Positions 7,470 through 14,398 of a DNA stretch of 14,867 nt are shown here, one piece after another. Under the pieces are notes generated by a model. It saw only the letters and a list, made by a program, of their open reading frames with translations. It did not search any database and was not told the origin of the DNA. Each line of letters starts with the position of its first letter. The first letter of the stretch is position 1. The position numbers were made by a program, and so were the translations under genes. The DNA lies in NCBI GenBank assembly GCA_964520425.1, contig CAZFMX010000082.1:1-14867 (forward strand). The letters are read 5' to 3'. Origin of the DNA: JAFGFY01 sp964520425. GTDB taxonomy: Bacteria; Desulfobacterota; DSM-4660; Desulfatiglandales; HGW-15.

Positions 7470-9089
7470 TTACCGCTTTATTTTACCTTGAAAGATCTGA
7501 AGGACGTCTTGAACGGGTTGGGGTAAGTCTGAGTGGTTCTTCTTCTCAGGTTCTCCCTTCCTCTTCTCCAAGGATTTCTCTGACGTTCTTATGCCCACGG
7601 GATCATTGACAACCCTAACTATATAATCCCTCTCAAAGAATTCTCTGCAAAGGTGGGCAAACTTGTCCAATCTCTCCGAATCATCAAAATAGCTGGAGGA
7701 GAAAGCATTTCCTCCCGCCGCAATCTCAATAGTGTTTCCGTTAACACTCACTAAATGCCAATCTTTGAGCACATTGGCCATGGCTTTGTTTTTTGATGCA
7801 AAGTGGTTCAAGAGACCATCCCAATCTTCTTGGCCGAGAGGCTTATAGGTCGTCTCCGCCTCTCTGTCTCCTTCTCCCTCAATTCCCCAGTCTCTTCCCG
7901 GTTCAGAGATCTGTCCTGTCCGATTCAATTCTCCGGCGGGAAAAGTGCTCAACCTTTTCTCGAGGGCATCCATTTTCCCCATCAACTCATCAAAGGAAAG
8001 GACTTCTCCCAAACGACATAGTTTGATCATGATGATTTCGAGGACCAGTCTGGGGTGAGATGTAAATTTCAAATCTTGTTCGCGCGCTATAAGAAGGTTC
8101 AGGGATTGTTGCAGTTTTTCAATTCCTGCTTTTTTGGCCTGTTGGTCAATCTCGGTCCTATCGCTGCCGGTTGCATTGAGCAGGTCGCTTTCCGGAACAA
8201 CCAGACTGATCATGAGATCCCTGAATTGGTCCATAAGGATCCGATAGAATTCCTTAATGTCAAACCCGTAGGCGTAGATCCTTTCCACAATCTGCATGCA
8301 TTTTTTAGGGGAACCATCTATGATAGCCCGAGAGCATTGAAGGACAAGGTCCCTGTCGATGATGCCCAATATATCCGAAATATCTTTGTCCTCAATTCTG
8401 GCGCCCGTGAAGGACACGACCTGATCTAGAAGAGACTCCGCATCCCTCATACTCCCTTCAGATTCTCTGGCAATAAGGGCCAAGGCGGATTGGTTTGCCT
8501 CAATCCCTTCTTCCCTTACGATTCGCTCGAGTTGTTCCAGGATCTTTCCAACAGGGATGCGTTTGAAATCGAACCTCTGGCACCTAGAGAGAATGGTTAT
8601 GGGGACCTTATGCGGCTCAGTCGTGGCAAAAATGAATTTGACATGGGGCGGAGGCTCTTCAAGGGTTTTCAGAAGGGCGTTGAACGCCGGCAATGTGAGC
8701 ATGTGCACTTCATCAATGATGTAGACACGGAACTTGCTCGACGACGGCATGTACTTGATGTTCTCTCTGAGTTCTCTGATTTCATCAATCCCGCGGTTTG
8801 AAGCCCCGTCGATTTCCTGGACATCGACGGATGAACCGTTTGCGATCTCAATACATGGCTGGCATTGACCGCAGGGAATTCCGGGCTCCCCCTCCTTACA
8901 GTTTATGGCCCTGGCCAGGATCCGGGCTACTGAAGTCTTTCCCACCCCTCTCGCGCCGCTGAATAGATAGGCATGGGCCAACCGATCTGTCTTGATGGCG
9001 TTTATGAGTGTCTGTGTGATGTGTTCTTGGCCAATGACATCCTCAAAGACCCTGGGGCGCCATTTTCTGGCTAAGACTTCATAGGACAT
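7470..9089 (-). CDS. dnaX: DNA polymerase III subunits tau/gamma
   Basis: DnaX is the ATPase of the clamp loader and organises the replisome. The 539-residue product begins with the classic SYEVLARKWRP(R/K)xFxDVIGQ. Walker A is GARGVGKT (45-52), the zinc-binding cysteines are C64, C73, C76 and C79, Walker B is IIDEVHML (124-131), sensor 1 lies near ATTEPHK (155-161) and the arginine-finger SRC motif is at 168-170. The collar domain runs to about residue 370, followed by a short linker and a C-terminal domain smaller than in E. coli tau (643 residues). The gene lies 43 bp downstream of tRNA-Ser on the same strand. A slippery heptamer with a downstream hairpin at codons 432-434 may produce a gamma-like short form (separate entry). 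Confidence 0.96.
   Translation of the reverse strand: MSYEVLARKWRPRVFEDVIGQEHITQTLINAIKTDRLAHAYLFSGARGVGKTSVARILARAINCKEGEPGIPCGQCQPCIEIANGSSVDVQEIDGASNRGIDEIRELRENIKYMPSSSKFRVYIIDEVHMLTLPAFNALLKTLEEPPPHVKFIFATTEPHKVPITILSRCQRFDFKRIPVGKILEQLERIVREEGIEANQSALALIARESEGSMRDAESLLDQVVSFTGARIEDKDISDILGIIDRDLVLQCSRAIIDGSPKKCMQIVERIYAYGFDIKEFYRILMDQFRDLMISLVVPESDLLNATGSDRTEIDQQAKKAGIEKLQQSLNLLIAREQDLKFTSHPRLVLEIIMIKLCRLGEVLSFDELMGKMDALEKRLSTFPAGELNRTGQISEPGRDWGIEGEGDREAETTYKPLGQEDWDGLLNHFASKNKAMANVLKDWHLVSVNGNTIEIAAGGNAFSSSYFDDSERLDKFAHLCREFFERDYIVRVVNDPVGIRTSEKSLEKRKGEPEKKNHSDLPQPVQDVLQIFQGKIKR
7741..7794 (-). other. Candidate programmed -1 frameshift signal in dnaX
   Basis: On the minus strand the zero frame reads TCA AAA AAC, so A AAA AAC (7794-7788) fits the X XXY YYZ slippery pattern at residues 433-434. 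A six-base spacer (AAAGCC) precedes a stem ATGgCCAAT/ATTGGCAT (7781-7773 and 7762-7755) with a ten-base loop and one bulged G. After a -1 shift, 15 codons are read before TAA at 7743-7741, giving a product of about 449 residues, close to E. coli gamma (431). The heptamer differs from the E. coli A AAA AAG, which slips better in bacteria. I see no clear upstream Shine-Dalgarno stimulator. Transcriptional slippage on the A6 run is an alternative. Confidence 0.4.
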
Positions 9090-9132
9090 GGTAGATTCTC
9101 ACATGGAATCGTTGCGCGATTGTATACAAATA

Positions 9133-9226
9133 TGGCGGAGAGAGAGGGATTCGAACCCTCGGTACCACTTTTGGCAGTACACGCGATTTCCAGTCGCGCT
9201 CCTTCAGCCAACTCGGACATCTCTCC
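9133..9226 (-). tRNA. tRNA-Ser (anticodon GGA)
   Basis: The minus strand reads GGAGAGATGTCCGAGTTGGC at the 5' end. The 7-bp acceptor stem GGAGAGA/TCTCTCC is perfect, the discriminator is G and CCA is encoded. The anticodon arm is GCGA-CTGGAAA-TCGC with anticodon GGA, decoding UCC/UCU. A long variable arm (GTACTGCC...GGTACC) marks a class II tRNA. The T arm is GAGGG-TTCGAAT-CCCTC. It stands just upstream of dnaX on the same strand. Confidence 0.96.
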
Positions 9227-9243
9227 GTAAGTCTATTATCCGT

Positions 9244-9272
9244 GTTATTTAAGTAAGCTCTTTTTCCAACAA
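9244..9272 (-). promoter_or_regulatory. Possible sigma-70 promoter for tRNA-Ser/dnaX
   Basis: On the minus strand TTGTTG (9272-9267) and AATAAC (9249-9244) are 17 bases apart, and the tRNA begins 17 bases after the -10 box. Both boxes differ from consensus. A GATAAT at 9238-9233 closer to the tRNA is an alternative -10 with no good -35. Confidence 0.3.
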
Positions 9273-9441
9273 GTCGAGAAAAACGTTCCCCATAATAACA
9301 ACGGGATCTGAGATAAATAGTTGTTTTTAAACGATCTCATCCATCCCTAAAGTCTGCAATGGGCTTCTGTGGAGGATAGATCAACCTCAACTTATACTTC
9401 TTCACACTATTGCAGTTACCCAAATAAGTCAACCACTCACC

Positions 9442-9569
9442 CCCTGATTCACCATCAAGGCATCATCTGCTACGTTGCCTTCGATCGCTCCTCCTTGCGG
9501 CGTATTACCTATACGCCTCAGTTGTCGTTCCTCGGCGCCTTACATCTAATACCTTGCTGGTGATCAGGG
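9442..9569. repeat. Long imperfect hairpin, family C copy 2
   Basis: Outer arms CCCTGATTCACCATCAAGG (9442-9460) and CCTTGCTGGTGATCAGGG (9552-9569) pair with a bulge and a mismatch. Pairing continues loosely inward to a perfect central stem GGCGTAT/ATACGCC (9499-9505, 9511-9517, loop TACCT). The core TTGCGGCGTA...TACGCCTCA matches the hairpin at 4449-4509, but the outer arms have different sequence. A frame of 64 codons passes through but has no protein character. Confidence 0.65.
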
Positions 9570-9669
9570 ATAAGTCCAAACTACTTGATTTGAAAGAATT
9601 AGATGGTGGATTTTGACATCCCTTCTTTCATTTGAAGGAATACAATAAGTCTGCTATCTTTTAAGCTTT

Positions 9670-9791
9670 TTATCCGCCATCGCAGAAGACCACAAGCTCG
9701 TTCGTGGATGAATGCTAAAATAATCCCCGAGCAGAATCGAGGACAGGCATTGCGCTACGGCGCGATGTCACCCAGAGGTAATGGCGGATAA
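9670..9791. repeat. Inverted repeat enclosing several small hairpins
   Basis: TTATCCGCCAT (9670-9680) and ATGGCGGATAA (9781-9791) are perfect 11-bp inverted repeats about 100 bases apart. Between them lie CCAC...GTGG (about 9691-9708) and ATTGCGC-tac-GGCGCGAT-type dyads (about 9748-9764). The nested layout could be a non-coding RNA or a fold-back element; I cannot assign a family. Confidence 0.45.
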
Positions 9792-9808
9792 CCGCGGCGT
9801 CTTGTCGC

Positions 9809-9880
9809 GTCGAAGCCTTTGGCGAAGTCGGAAGCCGAAGGCGAAGACGGGTAAATTAATAGAACCATGGGTTTACCCGT
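9809..9880. repeat. GAAGCC/GGCGAAG direct repeat and adjoining hairpin
   Basis: Two imperfect direct copies lie side by side: GTCGAAGCCTTTGGCGAA (9809-9826) and GTCGGAAGCCGAAGGCGAA (9827-9845). A hairpin follows with arms ACGGGTAAA (9847-9855) and TTTACCCGT (9872-9880). Short palindromic repeats of this kind are often dispersed in genomes; no other copy is in the window. Confidence 0.45.
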
Positions 9881-10051
9881 GGGGCTTCATTTGAACCCTC
9901 CTCGTCAAGTGGTTTTGTTGGGCAGACACTTCCTTATCAGAGGGTTTCTTCTTTTAAACGATAGTAAAACACTCCCTTTCTTGGTACCCTTGGTTCATCC
10001 GGTTAATGAGTACGTACTAATATGAAGTCACACCTCCGTCGAATAGGGGGC

Positions 10052-10250
10052 GAATGGTGATGAAATCTTTTCTTCGATTCCGAGTCTCCCAGCCTGGTTA
10101 TTTAAAACAGTTACGGACAGGTGATACCTCCCCCCTCCGCTGTTCTTCCCGCTTCTGTGAAGGGGGAAGCCAGGGGGTCCCCCATTCCGTAACTGCTTGA
10201 AATAACGTAGGCCTCCCGACAGTCACTGCGAAAAGACCTTATTACCATTC
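10052..10250. repeat. Fold-back inverted-repeat element, family A copy 2
   Basis: This copy aligns without gaps to 452-650, with core differences I count at about 21 in 160 bases. The inner arms 10098-10116 and 10185-10203 pair with two mismatches. The outer arms (10052-10072, beginning GAATGGTGATG, and 10230-10250) pair at 17 of 21 positions, yet their outermost 12-15 bases are unlike those of copy 1. It lies 178 bp upstream of the flavoprotein gene. Confidence 0.75.
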
Positions 10251-10384
10251 TCTTCGTGCGCGGGAATGTCTTTAATAAATAGCACTCATTAACCGGACGA
10301 ACCATACCCTTGGAGATAGCAAGTCTGGATGAGGCCACCAGAACAAACTCAAAAACCGGGATAGTGCGAATAGGTTTGGCTGTA

Positions 10385-10390
10385 TATAAT
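10385..10390 (+). promoter_or_regulatory. Possible -10 box for the flavoprotein gene
   Basis: A perfect TATAAT stands 38 bases upstream of the start codon, leaving room for a short leader with the AGGAGG site at 10414-10419. No good -35 hexamer is seen at 16-18 bases upstream (TAGTGC region), so an activator or chance are both possible. Confidence 0.25.
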
Positions 10391-10428
10391 GACCGATTTC
10401 CGGACACAAACTGAGGAGGTGAAATGCC

Positions 10429-11985
10429 ATGAATAAGTATACGAGCCATATGAGCTGGCTCGGCCCGGAGCCGATCATTGAGGAGACACAAATAGTGGAT
10501 ACGGTCGAGACTGAGCTCCTCATCGCGGGGGGCGGCACCGGAGGCCTCACCGCTGCGGCATCTGCCGCTGAGCTGGGATTGAGGGTGCTCCTTATCGAGA
10601 TCAAAAAGGCCTTCACGCCCCTGCGCAAGGAAATAGGCGCGGTAGGCAGCCGCATACAAAAGAGCGAAGGCGTGGATATCGACATCCAAGAACTCGTCCG
10701 CCAACATGTTATGTACAGCTCCGCATACATTGACCAGAAACTCCCCCTCATCTGGGCGCGTGAGAGTGGAGAGATGATGGATTGGTACGAAGACCTGATC
10801 ACCGCCCGGGGCGCGAGGATGACGCTTCAGGGAGGATACAGCGCGGAGGTCAAGGCCTGTTCATACACAAGGTTTCCAACCGGGCACAAGGCTATCTGGC
10901 CGGAAGGAATCACCGGCGCAAAGACTATGTCCGAATATGCCTCGCGACTGGGCGCGGAGTTCCGTATGGAAACGGGGCTTGTAAAGCTCATTAAAGAGGG
11001 TGGTCGTGTGACAGGCGCAATAGTCGGGAATATCAAGACAGGAAAATATATCCGTATCAGCGCCTCGAAGGCTGTGATTATCGCCACCGGCGGCTACGCA
11101 AAGAATATTGAAATGCTGAAGATACTCCAACCGGAGACTGTGGCGTTGACAGGACTCAACGTTAGCGATGGTGCAACAATGGGAGACGGCATCAAGGCGA
11201 GCCTCTGGGCAGGAGCAATGATGGACGACCGCCACATGTCCATCCTGTTTGACAGATGTGCCATTATGCCTGACGAAACGCCGGAGACACTGAAAAGGGC
11301 CGGACAGCCAACGGAACTCATAAGCCAGCCGTTTTTAAAAGTAGATCTAAAGGGTAGACGGTTTTCGAACGAGTCCGTACCCTATGATTTTACAGTCCAC
11401 AGGGCGTACAGCCTTCCGGGGAAATGCTATTGTGTGATATTCGATTCCGGTTTTAGCGAAGACACTGAACGGTTCGATATGGCGGGCTGCTCGCGTATGC
11501 ACCCCTTTGGCAACGGCGCACCCTGCGGCCATCCTATTGAGGAGAACATTAAGCGGCTGGAGAGGATGATAAAGGAGCGGCGTTTTGTCAAGGCCTACAC
11601 CCTGGCTGAACTCGCAGAGGGTCTTGGACTGCCCGTCGGCCAGTTTGAAAGAACCGTGGCGCGATACAACGAGCTTTTCGACAAACAATATGATGAGGAC
11701 TTCGGTAAAGAGCCGCACCGCCTATCGGGGATCAGGAAGCCGCCCTATTACGGTGTACGCGCCTGTGCGTTTCTCCTCGCCACGGTTGACGGTATCCGCA
11801 TCGACCAAAACATGAACGCCATCGACAAAAACGGCGACCCTATCCCTGGGCTGTATATTGTTGGGAATGACAGCGGGGGATATTACGCCAATACCTACAT
11901 TAACCTTGTTACCGGCAGCTGCGCGGGACGCAATATGACCTTTGCCAGAAAAGCCGCTCGTGTCATTGCCGGTAAAAAGGAGTGA
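10429..11985 (+). CDS. FAD-binding oxidoreductase, fumarate reductase/ketosteroid dehydrogenase fold
   Basis: The 518-residue flavoprotein has the Rossmann FAD motif ELLIAGGGTGGLTAAASAAE (29-48) with the ribose-binding acidic residue at 57, then IIATGGY (217-223), SDGATMGDGI (246-255), GRRFSNES and the C-terminal FAD segment GLYIVGNDSGG...GSCAGRN. This is the architecture of soluble flavoprotein fumarate/urocanate reductases and 3-ketosteroid dehydrogenases, so it probably reduces or desaturates an unsaturated substrate; which one is unknown. There is no Tat or Sec signal, haem motif or FMN-binding domain, so it is probably cytoplasmic and takes electrons from a separate donor. The start ATG follows AGGAGG by nine bases. 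By eye it is more GC-rich than its neighbours (frequent GCG, CGC, GGC), it stands alone, and repeats lie upstream, which fits horizontal acquisition. Confidence 0.85.
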   Translation: MNKYTSHMSWLGPEPIIEETQIVDTVETELLIAGGGTGGLTAAASAAELGLRVLLIEIKKAFTPLRKEIGAVGSRIQKSEGVDIDIQELVRQHVMYSSAYIDQKLPLIWARESGEMMDWYEDLITARGARMTLQGGYSAEVKACSYTRFPTGHKAIWPEGITGAKTMSEYASRLGAEFRMETGLVKLIKEGGRVTGAIVGNIKTGKYIRISASKAVIIATGGYAKNIEMLKILQPETVALTGLNVSDGATMGDGIKASLWAGAMMDDRHMSILFDRCAIMPDETPETLKRAGQPTELISQPFLKVDLKGRRFSNESVPYDFTVHRAYSLPGKCYCVIFDSGFSEDTERFDMAGCSRMHPFGNGAPCGHPIEENIKRLERMIKERRFVKAYTLAELAEGLGLPVGQFERTVARYNELFDKQYDEDFGKEPHRLSGIRKPPYYGVRACAFLLATVDGIRIDQNMNAIDKNGDPIPGLYIVGNDSGGYYANTYINLVTGSCAGRNMTFARKAARVIAGKKE

Positions 11986-12035
11986 TCAGAATCACAGCCT
12001 CAGGAGACCGGAACGTGACGGTATTCCCCCGCCCG

Positions 12036-12052
12036 GCATCCCTGCGGGATGC
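12036..12052 (+). terminator. Possible terminator hairpin after the flavoprotein gene
   Basis: The perfect 7-bp stem GCATCCC/GGGATGC with loop TGC lies 50 bases after the stop codon. It has no U-tract, so termination there is only possible. Confidence 0.35.
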
Positions 12053-12226
12053 ACGGATTCAATGATCAATTCCAGACACAGTCTGCCAGATTAATCCATG
12101 AGTATTCCGTTCATAGTCTCTCAATCCCTCCGATGATTGCATCACGGTAGGCTGAATCAGGCCATACAATATCGTCATGAGGACAAGGATTTATTCTACA
12201 ATTTGGTGGATTCCTCAAGAAACAAC

Positions 12227-12238
12227 GACAATATTGTC
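12227..12238. promoter_or_regulatory. Palindrome upstream of amtB, possible regulator site
   Basis: GACAATATTGTC is a perfect 12-bp palindrome whose near edge is 74 bases from the candidate sigma-54 -24 element, close to the distance range used by enhancer-binding activators. It does not match the NtrC consensus GCACY-N5-RGTGC, so the binding protein is unknown. Confidence 0.25.
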
Positions 12239-12310
12239 TTTCTCTTCGCGCCTGATGGGCGACAAAATTGGTATCATCCTGATATTGCATGGTTTTTCTT
12301 GACGCAGAAT

Positions 12311-12326
12311 CGGTACAGGTTTTGCT
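12311..12326 (+). promoter_or_regulatory. Candidate sigma-54 (RpoN) promoter for amtB-glnB
   Basis: cGGtACaggttTTGCT matches TGGCACG-N4-TTGCW, with the essential GG (12312-12313) and GC (12324-12325) exactly ten bases apart. Transcription would start near 12337, giving a leader of about 30 bases before the amtB start at 12366. RpoN/NtrC control of amtB with a P-II gene is well established in Proteobacteria. A TTGACG upstream has no good -10 at 16-18 bases. Confidence 0.55.
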
Positions 12327-12365
12327 TACATCATATTGAAATAAACAAAAAAGGGGAAAGGAACT

Positions 12366-13583
12366 ATGAATACAGGGGACACTGCTTTTATTTTGGTATC
12401 GGCCGCATTGGTGATGTTGATGACACCCGGATTGGCTCTATTTTACGCCGGGATGGTACGCAGTAAAAACGTTCTAGGAACGATCATGCAGAGTTTCATT
12501 CTGATCGGCCTTATCAGCCTGGAATGGATTCTCTGGGGGTATAGTATGGCATTCGGTCCGGATAAACTTGGTATTATCGGGGGGCTGGAATGGTTCGGTC
12601 TCAATGGTGTCGGATTGGAACCCCATACCGTTTATGCCACAACCATACCCCATCAATTATTCATGATCTATCAGTGCATGTTTGCAGTAATCACACCGGC
12701 ACTCATCACAGGGGCCTTTGCCGAAAGAATGAGATTCGGGCCCTTTCTGGTATTCAGCCTGCTATGGGCGACATTTGTTTATAATCCACTCGCACATTGG
12801 ATCTGGGGTGGTGGATGGTTGAGCAGTTTGGGCGCCCTTGATTTTGCCGGGGGAGTAGCGGTTCATCTGAGTTCCGGAGTTGCGGCATTGGCTTGCGCCC
12901 TGATATTGGGAAAAAGAAGAGGATACCTAACGGAAGAACTCAAGCCTCATAATCTGCCCATGACCCTTTTGGGTGCGGGTATCCTCTGGTTCGGCTGGTT
13001 CGGTTTCAACGCGGGAAGCGCCCTGGCCGCAGGATCATTGGCCGGAAGCGCCTTTGTGGCAACCCACATGGCCGGGACTACGGGGGCGCTGGCATGGATC
13101 GCTATTGAATGGCGGATGAATGGTAAAGCGACAACTCTAGGCGCGGCCAGCGGTGCTATTGCAGGACTGGCCACTGTAACACCTGCCTCCGGGTTTGTGG
13201 GTCCGATATCCGCATCTATCATCGGTCTGATAGCAGGATGCACATGCTATTTGGGTATCATGGCCAAGAATAAGTTTAGGTATGACGACAGTCTGGATGT
13301 GGTGGGGATCCATGGCGTCGGTGGTGTCGTTGGCCTTCTTGCCGTGGGGGTTCTAGCCAGCACAGCCGTCAATCCGGACGGGGCCAATGGTCTTTTTTTC
13401 GGGAACCCGGGTCAGTTGGGAATACAATGCATAGCCATAGCGGCTACAATTGTGTATACTTTCGTCATTACGTTTGTTCTACTCAAAATTGTAGATAAGC
13501 TATTTGGGTTACGTATCCCGGAACATGAAGAGATCAGTGGTCTGGACCTGAGCCAGCACGATGAAACGGCATATACGTCCTAG
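12366..13583 (+). CDS. amtB: Ammonium transporter AmtB
   Basis: The 405-residue integral membrane protein forms trimeric ammonium channels in the inner membrane. It has about eleven hydrophobic segments. The Amt signature is DFAGGVAVHLSSGVAALACA (159-178), with the aspartate D160 and pore histidine H167; the twin histidine is H316 in GIHGVGG, and the phenyl gate and S1 site residues fit at F106, F214 and S218. The C-terminus GLDLSQHDETAY matches the conserved cytoplasmic tail that binds P-II. There is no cleavable signal peptide like that of E. coli AmtB, but the first helix starts immediately. The ribosome binding site is GGGGAAAGGAA just before ATG 12366. glnB follows after 56 bp, the usual pairing. 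The last codons are followed by TAG. Confidence 0.96.
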   Translation: MNTGDTAFILVSAALVMLMTPGLALFYAGMVRSKNVLGTIMQSFILIGLISLEWILWGYSMAFGPDKLGIIGGLEWFGLNGVGLEPHTVYATTIPHQLFMIYQCMFAVITPALITGAFAERMRFGPFLVFSLLWATFVYNPLAHWIWGGGWLSSLGALDFAGGVAVHLSSGVAALACALILGKRRGYLTEELKPHNLPMTLLGAGILWFGWFGFNAGSALAAGSLAGSAFVATHMAGTTGALAWIAIEWRMNGKATTLGAASGAIAGLATVTPASGFVGPISASIIGLIAGCTCYLGIMAKNKFRYDDSLDVVGIHGVGGVVGLLAVGVLASTAVNPDGANGLFFGNPGQLGIQCIAIAATIVYTFVITFVLLKIVDKLFGLRIPEHEEISGLDLSQHDETAYTS

Positions 13584-13639
13584 TGAAGAGTCATCAGGAG
13601 AAAACCGGAGCGAACAATGTCAAAAGGAAAGGGGATCCG

Positions 13640-13978
13640 ATGAAAAAGATAGAGGCCATCATCAAACCTTTTAAACTGGATGAAGTGAAAGAGGCGCTTA
13701 CCAGCCTTGGTATCAAAGGGATGACCGTAACAGAGGTCAAGGGATTCGGCCGTCAGCGGGGCCACAAAGAAATATACCGGGGGGCCGAGTACCAGATCGA
13801 CTTTGTACCAAAGACCAAGATTGAGGTGGTTATAGACTCAAAATCCGTCGCAGACGTCGTCCGTGTTATCTCTGAAAATGCCCGAACCGGAGAAATCGGG
13901 GATGGAAAGATCTTTGTATTCCCCGTGGAAGAGGCCCTTCGCATACGAACAGGTGAGTCCGGAAAAGACGCTTTTTGA
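13640..13978 (+). CDS. glnB: Nitrogen regulatory protein P-II (GlnB/GlnK)
   Basis: P-II senses 2-oxoglutarate and ATP/ADP and controls AmtB, glutamine synthetase adenylylation and NtrB. The product from ATG 13640 is exactly 112 residues, the family length, beginning MKKIEAIIKPFKLDEVKEAL. The T-loop has GRQRGHKEIYRGAEY with Y51, the uridylylation site, and the C-terminal signature is RTGEIGDGKIFV (82-93). AAAGGAAAGGGG lies just upstream. A GTG at 13583 overlapping the amtB stop would add 19 residues that no P-II needs, so I rejected it. Linkage to amtB suggests a GlnK role even though the sequence (EYQIDFVPK) reads as GlnB-like; I cannot separate the two by eye. Confidence 0.95.
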   Translation: MKKIEAIIKPFKLDEVKEALTSLGIKGMTVTEVKGFGRQRGHKEIYRGAEYQIDFVPKTKIEVVIDSKSVADVVRVISENARTGEIGDGKIFVFPVEEALRIRTGESGKDAF

Positions 13979-13992
13979 TAAAACCTCCTTTT

Positions 13993-14093
13993 TGTCGAGT
14001 AAGAATGGGGGGATTCCGGCTTTTCTGTCAATAAAGGAGTCCCCCCATGATATGATGGGTGTATCTGATAAATCGAATATAAAAAACTCGACA
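13993..14093. repeat. Nested hairpin after glnB, possible terminator
   Basis: An 11-bp stem GGGGGGATTCC/GGAGTCCCCCC (14007-14017, 14036-14046, one G-T pair, 18-base loop) begins 29 bases after the glnB stop. An outer pair TGTCGAGT/ACTCGACA (13993-14000, 14086-14093) encloses it. No U-run follows the inner stem, so it resembles the other fold-back repeats more than a standard terminator, though it may stop transcription of amtB-glnB. Bases 14094-14322 hold a weak GACAGG/CCTGTC dyad and nothing else I can name. Confidence 0.5.
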
Positions 14094-14322
14094 GGCTCAG
14101 GCTCATTGTACATTCACCTGTCAATATAGAGGTCTCATAGGCGTGTTGTAGATTGCGAATCGTTTTTGGGTATTCAAGACTATCGAGTCGATTTGACATC
14201 CTCGCCATTAAACTCACCAAATATAGATCTTTGCACTGGCCCGATGCCTAGAACCAGTTTCAAATCCATCAGTGAGAAAGTCAGACTTTTTGGCAAGGGA
14301 TAAAGAGCGAGCAACCAAGGGG

Positions 14323-14351
14323 TTGTCTTTCTACGAGTAAACCTGTATATA
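14323..14351 (+). promoter_or_regulatory. Possible sigma-70 promoter for the C_GCAxxG_C_C gene
   Basis: TTGTCT (14323-14328) and TATATA (14346-14351) are 17 bases apart, each with two changes from consensus, and the start codon lies 47 bases beyond. Confidence 0.35.
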
Positions 14352-14398
14352 GGGCCATCATCGCAAGCGGCAGCAAACGAATTGAGGAGGATTGGAAA

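Larger units (their letters stand above)
9227..10428. other. 1.2-kb gene-free stretch rich in hairpins
   Basis: No reading frame here looks like protein, and I found no SRP RNA, riboswitch or tmRNA signature. It holds a possible tRNA promoter next to the tRNA, one family C fold-back, an 11-bp inverted repeat enclosing several hairpins, a GAAGCC/GGCGAAG repeat pair, a second family A element and a possible promoter for the following flavoprotein gene. Each has its own entry. Bases 9881-10051 show only a 10-bp palindrome AGTACGTACT (10007-10016). Confidence 0.6.
11986..12365. other. Intergenic region before amtB
   Basis: This 380-bp stretch holds a hairpin after the flavoprotein gene, a 12-bp palindrome, and a candidate sigma-54 promoter next to amtB, each listed separately. 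A 109-codon frame starting at 12137 runs into amtB out of frame and has no recognisable features. Confidence 0.5.

Noticed and set aside
9227..9441. SRP RNA gene expected near tRNA-Ser and dnaX
   Set aside because: No conserved GGAA/AGCA-type apical loop with flanking stem was found in either strand.
9369..9563. 64-codon frame within the long hairpin
   Set aside because: It is produced by the inverted repeat and is serine/threonine-rich without protein character.
10111..10707. 198-codon minus-strand frame over the repeat and flavoprotein start
   Set aside because: It is antisense to a well-supported flavoprotein and runs through a family A repeat; no domain is seen.
12137..12466. 109-codon plus-strand frame upstream of and into amtB
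   Set aside because: It overlaps the amtB start and the sigma-54 promoter, has no recognisable domain and has the composition of non-coding DNA.
13583..13639. GTG start extending glnB upstream
   Set aside because: The ATG at 13640 has a good ribosome binding site and gives exactly the 112-residue P-II length.
451..14093. CRISPR array
   Set aside because: The repeats are inverted, dispersed and of different families; there are no regular short direct repeats with unique spacers.
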